Positions 15,601-24,453 are shown, counted from the stretch's first letter. The stretch is 64,000 bases of DNA from Petrosia ficiformis (GCA_947044365.1 OX345639.1:688501-752500); one strand, 5' to 3'. Notes: generated by a model from the sequence alone, not told the origin. Program-made: numbers and translations.

Positions 15601-17520
15601 ATAATAATTATGTGACCTGTGCTGGTAAAAATCAGCTGTACTCAAATATTTGTGTATTCAAATGATAGATCTTCCTGGATACCACTGGCTTCCTGTAGAA
15701 AATGGCTGTATAGTGAGTCCGTTGTACCTTATTTCCATATATGGTATTGTTATCAGCACATACACAGGTGTACATATAACTCTATTAAAGTAAAATACCT
15801 TTTTCTCAAGTTGTGGATGTCTTACTGAAACCCTTCAGTAATGATTATATCTGTAAATACTTAGATTATGTAGAATAGGTGTTTTAAGATACAATGTAAG
15901 TATTTAATCAAACATGGCCACATGACATTTGAGTATACACTACATTATTCTTTCATTAGAGGACTATACTTACAAGATTTGACATTCTTGGAAGAACAGC
16001 CCACTCGACTTGAAGACGGAGTGAGTATTAATTTTGGTAAAAGATGGAAGCAGTTCAAATCAGTTGATCATATAAGATTTGCACAAACAAAGTTAGTATG
16101 TCACTATGAGGCTCTCTGTATTTACAGAGATCCTCATAGCCTCTGTGTATATGTACATGTATGTAACTTAGTTCAACAATGGGATATATACTTCTTTGTT
16201 TATAACTCGAGGGTTTCTATTACATTTGTACTTACAGAGATCCTCATAGCCTCTGTGTATATGTACATGTATGTAACTTAGTTCAACAATGGTACCTCAG
16301 AGATATATACTTCTTTGTTTATAACTCAAGGGTTTCTATTACATTTGTACTTACAGAGATCCTCATAGCCTCTGTGTATATGTACATGTATGTAACTTAG
16401 TTCAACAATGGTACCTCAGAGATATATACTTCTTTGTTTATAACTCGAGGGTTTCTATTACATTTGTACTTACAGAGATCCTCATAGCCTCTGTGTATAT
16501 GTACATGTATGTAACTTAGTTCAACAATGGTACCTCAGAGATATATACTTCTTTGTTTATAACTCGAGGGTTTCTATTACATTTGTACTTACAGAGATCC
16601 TCATAGCCTCTGTGTATATGTACATGTATGTAACTTAGTTCAACAATGGTACCTCAGAGATATATACTTCTTTGTTTATAACTCAAGGGTTTCTATTACA
16701 TTTGTACTTACAGAGATCCTCGTAGCCTCTGTGTATATGTACATGTATGTAACTTAGTTCAACAATGGGATATATACTTCTTTGTTTATAACTCGAGGGT
16801 TTCTATTACATTCGTACTTACAGAGATCCTTAAAGCTCGCTGGGAGGATCTCTGTACATAACATCTGTTGATTTTATAGTTACTTATTTTCACAGACAAT
16901 ATTTATCAGATTATCAACCCGATCCTAATATCTTGGGAATGTTTAATAACTTCAAAGATCATGAAAATAATGAGGTATGAGATTTAATATAACAAACTAA
17001 AATAAAAAATGGGCACTTGTAGTTAGTTAACTAAAACTAAAACCTTTTAGTAATCCTGATAGTATTTTAATTAATTAACTATAACACCAGAGAACTCTGT
17101 AGAAGTATGGCTACATTTATGATTGTTTGAAAGTGAACAGAATGGCAAAGATTTCTACAGACACTTTTCAGGATTACCAAAAAAATCAGATTCTTTGAAC
17201 TCTAGCTCTTGATAAACTGGAGTAAACCATTTGCTCAGCTTATTGTTTTTCTTTGCTCATAAAATCATTATCTAATTCATTAATCTTTTTTGTTAACTCT
17301 CCTCATATATAAGAGAGGAGGGTTACTGTTCATTAATCTTTTTTGTTAACTCTCCTCATATATAAGAGAGGAGGGTTACTGTTCATTAATCTCTTTTGTT
17401 AACCTTCCTCATATACTGTATTCATTTTGTCTGCATTTCGTTTTTTAACAGGAACTATACAAGAGATCTTTAGAAATAAAACCAAGCAATAGACAGAAAG
17501 CAGCTACTACACAAACATAA
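1190..17520 (+). CDS. RAPGEF1: RAPGEF1 (C3G)-like Rap guanine nucleotide exchange factor, 5' end not identified
   Basis: Exons joined by phase: 1190-1211, 1406-1472, 2781-2853, 3094-3229, 3338-3491, 3734-3819, 3996-4209, 4696-4855, 5251-5383, 5442-5475, 5808-6071, 6584-6707 (acceptor could be 6572), 7506-7687, 7994-8058, 9316-9464, 13242-13440, 14230-14403, 14583-14762, 15056-15137, 15227-15328, 15433-15530, 15960-16091, 16896-16974, 17452-17520 (stop TAA). The N-terminal exons give a helical region ([13 protein letters not shown]). The middle exons carry Crk-SH3-type proline motifs: [34 protein letters not shown]. The REM domain begins at [13 protein letters not shown] and continues in the exon at 13242 ([18 protein letters not shown]). 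The CDC25/RasGEF domain runs from [16 protein letters not shown] to [10 protein letters not shown]3G activates Rap1 (GDP release) when recruited by Crk adaptors at the membrane. Every phase from 2781 to the stop agrees. The two smallest 5' exons (1190, 1406) are less certain, and the start codon is outside the window or unrecognised. Confidence 0.9.
1593..1734. repeat. 71-bp direct tandem duplication
   Basis: Two nearly identical 71-bp units (from GAATAGTTCTGAATAATTGG to GGTCTTTAATGG) lie in a RAPGEF1 intron. No coding content. Confidence 0.9.
1780..1915. mobile_element. Decayed copy of the hAT-like MITE seen at 31374 and 38568
   Basis: Shares AACTGTATAC, TTGTCCTGGTCCC, CATTCACTAGATATATTGG-type stretches and the terminal TTCCACACCACTG with the copies at 31374-31513 and 38568-38726. 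The left terminal repeat is not recognisable, so this is a 5'-truncated or diverged relic in a RAPGEF1 intron. Confidence 0.5.
2590..3090. repeat. CCATCCAT-rich simple repeats around a RAPGEF1 exon
   Basis: CATC-based simple repeat occupies 2590-2750 and 2880-3090 on both sides of the exon 2781-2853. A similar array lies at 3537-3710. Open frames across it (HPSIHPS peptides) are repeat translations that run into the true exon at 3094. Confidence 0.85.
4231..4480. mobile_element. Dispersed ~250-bp MITE-like repeat (family D), copy 1
   Basis: Starts near TTCACATTCACGATGACCTC and ends near TCTGAGGACAAGATGACC. Internal landmarks are GTATAGTTTAATGTCATAAGG, AATTGAAATTTGACACACAC and GGAAGGATAATTA. 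Other copies are at about 7035-7280, 41460-41725 (opposite orientation) and 51540-51775, with a fragment near 46975. The ends are imperfect inverted repeats (TTCA-ATTCA-GATGACCT type). Confidence 0.7.
4997..5150. mobile_element. Short MITE (family C), copy 1
   Basis: Begins CAAGGTTTTAGGCAGAG and ends CTCTTTGGCTAAAACCTTG, an imperfect terminal inverted repeat of about 15 bp. A second copy in opposite orientation is at about 40652-40798 in a CRAT intron, sharing GAGAAAGGAGGGTGGCA, AAAGGCCTAATTG and the terminal motif. Non-coding. Confidence 0.7.
5512..5755. repeat. (CATA)n plus (CA)n microsatellite
   Basis: About 180 bp of CATA repeat followed by about 35 bp of CA, in the RAPGEF1 intron between the exons ending 5475 and starting 5808. 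Confidence 0.95.
6190..6560. repeat. TACATG/GTAC-rich repeat region
   Basis: A roughly 220-bp block containing TACATGTACATG runs, ATTATATGTATGACTGTATGTC and CTATGTATATACACATACATG occurs twice (about 6220-6410 and 6415-6560). It is a degenerate tandem duplication in a RAPGEF1 intron. Confidence 0.7.
7035..7280. mobile_element. Family D MITE-like repeat, copy 2
   Basis: Same landmarks as at 4231-4480 (GTTCATATTCATGATG, GTATAGTTTAATGTCATAAGG, AATTGAAATTTGACACAC), same orientation, in a RAPGEF1 intron. Confidence 0.65.
7672..7920. repeat. ~53-bp tandem repeat containing a copied 5' splice site
   Basis: The last bases of the RAPGEF1 exon ending at 7687 plus the start of its intron (TTAATGTAAGTGGAATGGG) recur about four times downstream as TTAATACAAAGTGGAATGGG. 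In the copies the donor GTAAGT has become ACAAAGT. Each unit also carries TCTTGAATAGGTACATCAG. Confidence 0.85.
8093..9280. repeat. Long (GTAT)n array with ~400-bp higher-order periodicity
   Basis: About 1.2 kb of GTAT repeat interrupted by TACATGTACATG and TTTGTATGTACAT variants. The variant order at about 8390-8700 recurs at about 8790-9130, so a block of about 400 bp has itself been duplicated. Long open frames on both strands are repeat peptides. The array fills the intron before the RAPGEF1 exon at 9316. Confidence 0.9.
9638..9697. repeat. (ATT)n microsatellite at the 3' side of the retrotransposon
   Basis: About 60 bp of ATT repeat. Seen on the minus strand it is an (AAT)n tract directly after the retrotransposon, the position where a non-LTR element tail would lie. 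A shorter ATT run at 12943-12969 lies at the element's other end. Confidence 0.8.
9700..12945 (-). mobile_element. Degenerate non-LTR retrotransposon in a RAPGEF1 intron
   Basis: Minus-strand open frames follow one another with frameshifts: about 12894-11971, 12022-11498, 11631-11380, 11450-11229, 11170-10265 and 10280-9930. In order they give a Cys-rich N-terminal segment ([17 protein letters not shown]), reverse transcriptase blocks ([58 protein letters not shown], the YADD catalytic box), a CCHC-like knuckle ([20 protein letters not shown]) and a C-terminal segment ([29 protein letters not shown]). That last part resembles the restriction-like nuclease region of some non-LTR elements (family assignment is inference). 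At least three frame breaks mean it is no longer autonomous. It lies antisense inside the intron between RAPGEF1 exons 9316-9464 and 13242-13440. Confidence 0.85.
13441..13832. repeat. GTGTGTA/TACATGTACATG minisatellite
   Basis: Repeats of GAGATTTGTGAGTGTGTA with TACATGTACATG spacers start immediately at the donor of the RAPGEF1 exon 13242-13440. Both strands are open but of repeat composition only. Confidence 0.8.
13833..14048. mobile_element. hAT-type MITE (family A), copy 1, with 8-bp target duplication
   Basis: A 216-bp element bounded by CAGTGTTTTTGATAAGC and GCTTATCAAAAATTCTG (inverted repeats). It is flanked by identical 8-bp direct repeats ACATGCAT at 13825-13832 and 14049-14056. The 8-bp duplication and CAG...CTG termini are typical of hAT elements. 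Two more copies are at 31718-31943 and 33797-33980. No coding capacity. Confidence 0.85.
14763..15050. repeat. (GTAT)n / TATA microsatellite
   Basis: Interrupted GTAT repeat that changes to TA-rich sequence, filling the RAPGEF1 intron between exons 14583-14762 and 15056-15137. A short (CATA)n run at 15370-15430 fills most of another intron of the gene. Confidence 0.9.
16100..16850. repeat. Seven-copy ~110-119-bp tandem repeat in a RAPGEF1 intron
   Basis: The motif CTTACAGAGATCCTCATAGC occurs at about 16123, 16231, 16350, 16469, 16588, 16707 and 16816 (spacing 119 for most, 109-110 at the ends). Each unit carries a pyrimidine-poor TTACAG|AG acceptor-like site. Copies differ by single bases or by presence of a GTACCTCAGA insert. 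Confidence 0.92.
17286..17415. repeat. 53-bp tandem repeat with short palindrome
   Basis: CATTAATCTTTTTTGTTAAC followed by CTCCTCATATATAAGAGAGG is repeated twice and then a third time partially, just upstream of the last RAPGEF1 exon. The segment CTCCTC-ATATATAAGAG-GAG could form a hairpin. Confidence 0.85.
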
Positions 17521-17809
17521 TAATTATAATAATGTATATACACAATGTATCATATTATACTCAATGTGTTGAACGACAATGAGTCTTGAAATTATGTGTG
17601 TCTGTTTGTTATTCATGAATCAAAATTCCCAAATTTTTTTATATGTAGAATTGATAATATTGTGCATAGCACATTATGTTTACATACAATCAGTTTCATT
17701 ATCGTAATTTGTTTTGATTATAACAACATGAATATAGATAGTATATTGATGTTTATTTTTCATGTATTGTGTATAATTGTGATGTGTGTTTGAAATAATT
17801 CTGAACAAA

Positions 17810-18189
17810 CTAACTCCACCAAAAACTAACAGAGAAACTGAGCGACAGAGAGCGTACATAGTGCCACCATTGTGGTGGAATATATAGCATCTCTCCTTCT
17901 TTTAAAATACACTCCATTCCCTGAGCTTTTTGAAAAAGTGGGAATTGATCAATGTCTGGACAGTCAAGGTCAACCTGCATCGAGATGGTACCTTAGTAAA
18001 TCAACCACTTTTGTACATCTTTACATAATTATATTTGTATAGGGTTATACAGAAACTTACAATCTCCATCCTTGCTCTCTCTCTCTCTTTCTTACACACA
18101 CTCTACATCTATTTTCCTCACTTGACTAGTGTTAGTCAAAATCCCTTCATGAGGATATAAAAACTTAGTTTCTTGCAATCTCCGTCCTT

Positions 18190-18230
<41 letters not shown>

Positions 18231-20095
18231 CACACTCTCTATCTTTTCTCACTTGACTAGTGTTAGTCAACATCCCTTCATGAGGATATAAAAACTCAGT
18301 TTCTAGTTTATCATACAGCCTGATGTACTTGTCACCAAACACCTGAATGAAACATAAGTAACTATGGACACATGGTAAAATAACCATCACCTGGGTCAGT
18401 AGATTATGCTGTGGATCATAATGTAATGGAGATACTGTCCCGCCTGGACCAAACCAAGCATTGATTTTGACATCTTCTTTACTTACCTGTTCCTCTATCT
18501 CATTCTTCCCTTCTTTGTAAGAATAGTCAAGCATACAACAGTAGTCTGGTACAAGTATATCTTTTCGTAACTGGGGAATCTGTTATCAATTGAAGTATAT
18601 TTTTGTTTGGTGAAGATTGTGGAATACCTGATCAAAGAGCTGATGCTGAGCTAAATAGCCCTTTTCATTTTCAGTAGACTACAAAATTTTTTAAAAAGTG
18701 TAAATATTTGTTTAAAAACATTTATTTCATGACACGAATATTAAAAAGATAAATTGAGAAAAAGTATCCCTATGACGCAACTTCCTTAACTACACATACA
18801 ACGCATAGTCGTGCAAGTGACACAAAAAAAAATATATATATATATATATACATTAAACCCCCGTGGAAAGCAATTATAGGGATGGCCCTATGGGCCATCG
18901 CAGGTTGAAACATTTTGTAAGAACATTATAACTATTTAGCTTTGAAGTACTTCCCCTTCTTACCATGATAAATTTGTCAATAAACTTGTTTACTGTCATG
19001 AGTTTCTGTGACCATTCCTTGTCTGTGTATCGTGATCCTATCTCCACAGGTACAGTGCGTGGTCCTGCAACTTTCCTCAAATACTCCAAACTGTGAGATA
19101 GTTGGAGAAACAATGTACAAACAATAATATAATACAATACTATACCTCCATCGATTTGTTGTCATAGCGGGCCAATAACTAGTACAACCAGTTAATATAA
19201 CAGGTCTTTTTGGTAACATATATTCTTCATGAAATGTAAGCAAAGATGGACATTCCATTCTCTCAATACTATCACAAAATGACGAGGAAGAGTGCCGATC
19301 TAGTTTCAAGCATTGGCTTTCTTCGGATTTAAATTTCTTTGTCAGTATTACTTCATTGATTTCTTTTTCATGTTTATAATTTTTGAAGTGAATTTTTGGT
19401 CTTTTTGTTTGCTTTTTGTATTTTAAATCTGGTATGGTGACATCACATACTTCATCAATGGAAGTAGACGACACCACATCTGCAATAGGTGGGTTGATCT
19501 CTTCTGTGTGGCCCATTACTGAAGTTATGGTAGTCTTGTTCCCAGACTCACCAACAGTAAAGTCTGGGAATGAGACTACAGTAGTGTCTGTAAACTCTGT
19601 ATCTCTTGAAGGATCCGTTAACGTTGCTGTACAGTCAATCGTATTCCACCCAGTGTCAATACTTGTAGTTTTGCTACCTAATTCAGCAGTTAAAATGGAG
19701 GCCATTTCATATAAAATGCCATTCATTACATCAGCAGCACCTAACAGAATTCCTTTATCAACAACACTCAACGCTTCTCGATATTGACCAATGTAACTTA
19801 ATGCTAATCCTCGCAGCACAGTAGCAAGTGCATATAGCTTTCTATAAACAACTGGTACATTTTCCCAATGACCGGAATGAAGTCTCTCCCAGCACCAATC
19901 TTCCACTACCTTAGACCATTGCATACTAACCTTATAATCACCATCCTTTGCTAAATTAATACTATTTTCAAAAGCAGTGAGAATGCTATCTGCAGAAGGA
20001 ATCTGTAACTGTTCTATTTGTGTTCTGATCTCTTGAAACATCTCAGTGTACTTGATACCAAGTTGAGCCGCCATGAATATGTGGGCGTGGCTCAT
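17810..20095 (-). CDS. KDM8: KDM8/JMJD5-like JmjC oxygenase
   Basis: Minus-strand exons: 20095-19146, 19090-18964, 18678-18628, 18579-18391, 18342-18253, 17974-17810 (stop TAG), total 523 codons; a second in-frame ATG at 20071 (MAAQLGIKY) may be the true start. Exon 1 encodes an N-terminal helical repeat region ([19 protein letters not shown]) and a low-complexity insert that makes this longer than the ~416-residue human protein. Signature blocks are [27 protein letters not shown] and [17 protein letters not shown] (the H-x-D iron ligands), with the distal ligand in [25 protein letters not shown]5 is a 2-oxoglutarate and Fe(II) dependent enzyme of nucleus and cytoplasm, reported as an arginyl hydroxylase/histone-directed enzyme. 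The substrate cannot be read from sequence. All exon phases agree. Confidence 0.93.
18060..18305. repeat. Tandem duplication copying the 3' part of a KDM8 exon and its donor
   Basis: The segment 18178-18305 (which includes the end of KDM8 exon 18342-18253, its donor and a CT run) is repeated at about 18060-18175. Both contain CACTTGACTAGTGTTAGTCAA and CCCTTCATGAGGATATAAAAA. The downstream copy is a decoy exon end without the upstream half. A (CT)n tract lies at 18190-18228. Confidence 0.85.
18735..18900. mobile_element. MITE family B, short copy
   Basis: Contains GAGAAAAAGTATCCCTATGA, AACTTCCTTAACTAC, CGTGCAAGTGACAC, a TATATA run and the end GGGATGGCCCTATGGGCCAT. These landmarks are shared with the larger copies at 22412-22800 and 39497-39925, but the central part is deleted. 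Lies in a KDM8 intron. Confidence 0.75.
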
Positions 20096-20149
20096 ACCGC
20101 ATACGCTACACCTCCGAATTAATTACCATCCCGTACACACACACGTGGA
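20096..20149. promoter_or_regulatory. 54-bp divergent intergenic region, KDM8 / TOMM5-like
   Basis: Only 54 bp separate the first KDM8 ATG (minus) from the ATG of the plus-strand small gene, so the two must share a core promoter or start within each other's leader. It contains CACACGTGG, an E-box-type CACGTG. No TATA box is seen. The regulatory role is inferred from position. Confidence 0.5.
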
Positions 20150-20383
20150 ATGAAGCGAGTAAGTATTAAAGGATCTGGAGACGTAGAAGATGAAGAAGCT
20201 GTTCTTGAACTAGCACAACAACAAAGATATGCCAGACTTCAATTGATAGGTGTTATAGTAACGTTTGGAGCAATAGTGGGTGCTTTGAGAATAGGTAGGC
20301 GTGTCACTAATTAATTAATAACTATGAAATTATTATTTCATTAATACACAGCCCCTTACCTTTGGAGAGTTATCAGTAATTAA
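20150..20383 (+). CDS. Small TOMM5-like membrane protein
   Basis: Two exons, 20150-20294 and 20352-20383, joined in phase (AGA ATA G|CC) give 58 residues. A charged N-terminal helix (GDVEDEEAVLELAQQQRYAR) precedes a hydrophobic segment (LIGVIVTFGAIVGAL) and ends RIAPYLWRVISN. The order acidic helix, single membrane span and LRxxPxxL-type tail matches animal TOM5, the ~51-residue subunit of the mitochondrial outer-membrane import pore. Identity is by pattern only; another single-span mitochondrial peptide is possible. AATAAA lies at 20403-20408, 20 bp past the stop. Too short for a plain ORF search, but the splice and polyadenylation signals support a real gene. Confidence 0.55.
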
Positions 20384-20574
20384 TGAAACTCACAAGAAAT
20401 GTAATAAAATATATATCTGTACAGATGTGCTTAATACTTTGATTAAAACAATCATACAATTGAGATAAATATTTATAATTATTATATTTGTAAATTATTT
20501 TCTTGTCTTTACGATGATAATAACTACATTAAGAATTAAAAAAAAACATAAAACGCAATAAAATCACAATTTAA

Positions 20575-23500
20575 TTACTCACTTAGGATTATAGCAATGA
20601 TAGCAAGAACAATGCCTGCCAGAATGAGTTTTAACTATAAAGTTGAAAATGATAATTACATGATATTATTTTATGTTCAACACTATAGTGAGGGTGTATA
20701 GCGGAAACCGTGGGAATTTCACATGACTTGGTGATTATTCCACTATGAATAATGTGTAAATTATGTATAATTAACGATACTATACTCTTTCTAACGTACC
20801 CTCAAATGACATGGACACCTGGTACACTAGTTATTTCTATACTGCAGATATCAGATATTACAGGCAAATAAAACTGCCTATACCTACACCTACACCTATA
20901 CCTATACCTATACCTATACCAATACCTATACCAATACCTATACTATATCTATACCAATACCTATACCTATACCTATACCAATACCTATACCTATACTAAT
21001 ACCAATACCTATACCTATACCTATACCTATACCTATACCTATACCTATACCAATACCTATACCAATACCTATACCAATACCTATACCAATACCTATACCA
21101 ATACCTATACCAATACCAATACCTATACCAATACCTATACCTATACCTATACCTATACCTATACCTGTATCAATACCTATACCAATACCTATACCTATAC
21201 CTATACCTATACCAATACCAATACCTATACCAATACCTATACCAATACCTATACCTATACCTATACCTATACCTATACCTATACCTGTACCAATACCTAT
21301 ACCTATACCTATACCTATACCTATACCTATACCTATACCTATACCAATACCAATACCTATACCTATACCTGCATTCACCAATTTTTCTAGTATACGTGAA
21401 TGTGACTACTTTTTAGCATCACTCTAGCCATTTCTGTAAAATGAAACTCACAAACTACCAGAAAAGATGGAAATAGCTCAACAAAAATATGATTCTAAGT
21501 GTTGTATCAATCTTTCCTACAGTACAATAGTAATATAAAGTTTAAAAACGTAGTCTGTAAAGTATATGTATCTGCCCTATACTACTTGCCTTGAGTTTAA
21601 GCACCATACTAGTACAGGTATGTACAACACTGTTCCAAGTCGTATTTCATCAATACATATCATTATATATACTAATGTACATTTAACCATACATACTCTG
21701 CAATTTTTCCACCACATTTTCCGTTCCAACCTTCGGGCACTGACTCTGAAATGAGAAGCACTTTCCGCTAATCCCTCTATAAATACATAATAAAGAATAG
21801 ACAGGTATAACTGATAATATAGTACAGCACACACCTGATTTGTCTTCCAAATCTTCTAGTTTATCTCCCCTCTCTAACACTTTATTGATATTATCACGCA
21901 TCACATTAATCACTCCAGATACCTGAGTCTGTACTCTGAAAAGGGTAGAGGGCAGCAATGTACATGGGATTATCATTACAACCTTTCCTTGCACATATCA
22001 ATTCAATTGTAATGTATTAGCTACTCGTCTAGTAGTAAGTACATGGTGTTATAAACTCCACCTCACCATAATGCCTAGAATACCTTTCTGATTGCAGGAT
22101 GACTAATCAATTTACAAATAATTTTGCTTGCAAATAGCTCTTTTGAGCTCCTAACTAGTTTTCCAGAAAATGTCCTAATACATAGACAGACGCACAAAAC
22201 AGATACCACACCCTTCCACTTACACTTAGTGGTATGGGTAATAATAAGCCTATTACTATTGAGTATTATTACTATACGGTATGGTGACTGTTTTTGACAT
22301 AATTTATACTGTGCATTTACAATGATCATTGTCTCCTCATAATAATATTGAACAATGTCTCATTATTTAGTTACAATTACGTTTCTCATCATCTAGTCAT
22401 GTTTATTTATTATGGCCCGTAGGGCCATCCCTATGATTGCTTTCCCACGGGTTCGATGTATGTTTATATATATATATATATATATATATGTTTGTGTCAC
22501 CTACGCGAGTATGCGTTGTATACGTAGTTAAGGAAGTTACATCTTCCCGGGGGCTCGGTCAATTAATGGGCGTGGCGCGTAAAGAACGCGCGATCAAGCT
22601 CTACACACCAGCAGAAAGAAAGCTGTGTAGCTTACGTAGAAACTGGAACTAATAGCTAGCTATTCTGCCTGGCATATATTCCTAAAGTTCTACAAGGTCC
22701 TTTGAAAGGTCAGGAGAGTAGATAATCAAAATAATAACTATAATAAGCTGTTGTCTTTCATGATTACTGAATCCTGGACACCACAAAGCAGTCATAAGGA
22801 TACTTTTATAAATTTATAAAGCAATCATAGGGATGTTTTTTTTCTCTATATACACTTGTTACTATTACTTCTGGTTCTATAAGAGCTAGTGAATCTTCAT
22901 GACATACCATATATTATATATATGGTACTATACTACAATACAACCCTACTACCTCTTAGTCTGGCTGTGCCGCCCACTTTGCATACAAGGAAGTGGTCTA
23001 AACTAAACTTGTTCTGATGGAATGTCTGGAATGTAATTAATAATTTAACACGTGTAAACAGTAACACTAAAAACGAACCTGATCCTCTATTATTGCTGTT
23101 AGTGGGGTAACTACACAAACAATGGATGGAAGAATTGGTCTGCACAGAATATCATACACACGAGGCAAACAACCATAACACAAGCTCTTCCCATATCCAG
23201 TTGGCAAAATTGCGAACACATCTCGACCAGTCATTATACCTACTATTACTTCTAGCTGCAATTTTTTCAAACTCTTATATCCTAGTTGTCTGACTGAATC
23301 GTTAGCAGCACCTGCAATCTGAAGTTTTGATATACCTTCCATGTTGCTTCTATAACGACATTCATGAATCATAATGAGATTCATAAGGTAAAGGTATGCA
23401 ATAATTAACCGCTGCAGCTATAGCTGTGGCAGAAGGAGTTTAGTATATGAGTGTCCTCAGACCACTCCCTCGTATGCAAAGTGGGCGGCACTGCCAGACT

Positions 23501-23953
23501 AACTACCTCTATGATACCCCTAGGATAGAAGAGTACTAGCTACCATATAAACTCTAATTATCTAGTCAGTTTAGCTGTACAGGATGTCTTTTTATAGTAA
23601 CAAATTAATGATGAAACAATCTTTCACACAAAATTACATTGTATATACGTACTGTTTGATTTTTGGGTCGTCATGTCCTTGTCCTGGTCTGACAGCTCGT
23701 CCGGAATGATGTGGCACATGTGGAGAACTATTCAAAAATCTAAGTGTAGGAATATAGTCATGTGGTAGTCACATGACTAATTAATAAATCTGAAAATTCA
23801 CACACATTTCTTCCTCTTCTTCGTCAGAAGAATCAAGCCCAAGCAACTGAACCTGTTAAACAAAGAGAGATTAATAATACTTCATAATAGATCTTCCAGA
23901 TTACTCACTCTATCTTGATCTTCATTTTGTCCTCGTCTGAATTTTGGTGGCAT
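20575..23953 (-). CDS. VAMP4: VAMP4-like R-SNARE
   Basis: Minus-strand exons 23953-23909, 23852-23806, 23739-23653, 21935-21835, 21776-21697 and 20634-20575 (stop TAA) join in phase to 139 residues, close to human VAMP4 (141). The N-terminus MPPKFRRGQNEDQDR matches the vertebrate MPPKFKR start. Next comes a dileucine plus acidic cluster (VQLLGLDSSDEEEEE), the TGN-sorting signal position in VAMP4. The R-SNARE helix runs from VQTQVSGVINVMRDNI through KVLERGDKLEDL (zero-layer Arg) to SARRLERKMWWKN, followed by a C-terminal anchor (LILAGIVLAIIAIIL). VAMP4 mediates endosome-to-TGN fusion. The 1.7-kb third intron contains MITE family B and a RecQ fragment; the last intron contains a 0.5-kb hexanucleotide array. 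Confidence 0.92.
20877..21372. repeat. Hexanucleotide (ACCTAT)n minisatellite
   Basis: About 490 bp of ACCTAT with ACCAAT variants in the last VAMP4 intron. On the minus strand it reads as an uninterrupted GIGIGI frame, which is only repeat translation. Confidence 0.97.
22412..22800. mobile_element. MITE family B, copy in VAMP4 intron
   Basis: Starts TGGCCCGTAGGGCCATCC and CTATGATTGCTTTCCCACGG, and ends CACCACAAAGCAGTCATAAGG. The terminal inverted repeat is of the type ATCCCTATGATTGCTTT. The interior carries GGGCTCGGTCAATTAATGGG, GCGTGGCGCGTAAAG and TAGCTAGCTATTC. It matches the reverse complement of 39497-39925 along its length. Non-autonomous. Confidence 0.85.
22952..23510 (-). mobile_element. 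RecQ-helicase fragment between ~48-bp inverted repeats
   Basis: Left arm 22952-22999 (TCTGGCTGTGCCGCCCACTT...) and right arm 23459-23506 are inverted copies with few mismatches (AAGTGGGCGGCA core). Between them, minus strand about 23340-23092 encodes a RecQ-type start: Q-motif-like LGYKSLKKLQLEVIVGIM, Walker A ILPTGYGKSLCY and motif Ia VVTPLTAIIEDQ. It ends at a donor-like site (CAG|GTTCG), and no later helicase motifs follow. The structure suggests a small transposon or MITE carrying a helicase gene fragment, inserted in VAMP4 intron 3. It could also be a remnant exon of an element-borne RecQ. Confidence 0.65.
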
Positions 23954-24018
23954 CTTTCTTACAGCAACTATTTACTAACTTTAATAATCATCAGCTCCGC
24001 CCACTTTATACAGCTCAG
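23954..24018. promoter_or_regulatory. 65-bp divergent region VAMP4 / glutaredoxin-like
   Basis: The VAMP4 ATG (minus, 23953) and the most likely glutaredoxin-like ATG (24019) are 65 bp apart. The region contains GCTCCGCCC (GC-box-like). An in-frame upstream ATG at 23944 lies within VAMP4 exon 1 and is less likely. Shared promoter function is inferred. Confidence 0.45.
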
Positions 24019-24453
24019 ATGCAGAGAACATTAAAGTTTAGTATAAAGTTTAATTATCTTGTGGTGCGACCTGTATCCAGTGGTACAAGATCTCAACTAC
24101 CTATTCTAACATTATTTACTAAAAGAAATGTGAATGGATTATATATATAACTAATTATATATATAATAATTAAAACTTTACTTAGGAGTATTGTGCTCTT
24201 TGTGAGGATGCTAAAGAGGTTTTAAAACCATATAATTCAATGGTGAGATTTTTTGATTAATTGATAAATTTATAATTATTATCTATAGTTTGTTTATGAA
24301 GAACAATATATTGACGATCCAGAAAACTCTGTTTGGTATGAAAAGTATCGTTATGATATTCCAGTGATACATATCAATGGAAAATATGTAATGAAACACA
24401 AAATAAATAAAATAAAACTATTTGAAACATTGAAAGAATTCAGTAGCAATTGA
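24019..24453 (+). CDS. Glutaredoxin-like protein (C5orf63 / YDR286C type)
   Basis: Exons 24019-24129, 24186-24242 and 24289-24453 join in phase to about 110 residues. An N-terminal basic stretch (RTLKFSIKFNYLVVRPVSS) could be a mitochondrial presequence. The thioredoxin-like fold follows: LPILTLFTKRN, then CALCEDAKEVLKPY with a CxxC pair, and the cis-Pro strand YDIPVIHINGKYVMKHKI. The DUF836/glutaredoxin-like family is small and poorly characterised, presumably a thiol oxidoreductase. A polyadenylation signal AATAAA at 24502-24507 lies 49 bp past the stop and overlaps the 3' end of the convergent T-box gene (stop at 24512). Confidence 0.85.

Noticed and set aside
20877..21372. CRISPR-like or satellite array
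   Set aside because: Six-base units without spacers in a eukaryotic intron; no CRISPR arrays exist in the window.
20938..21381. 147-residue minus-strand GIGIGI ORF
   Set aside because: Pure hexanucleotide repeat in a VAMP4 intron.
22075..22329. 84-residue minus-strand ORF with acceptor- and donor-like borders, first considered as a VAMP4 exon
   Set aside because: VAMP4 exons 23739-23653 and 21935-21835 join directly in phase (CA|A VQTQV) and match known VAMP4; this piece would disrupt the conserved join.
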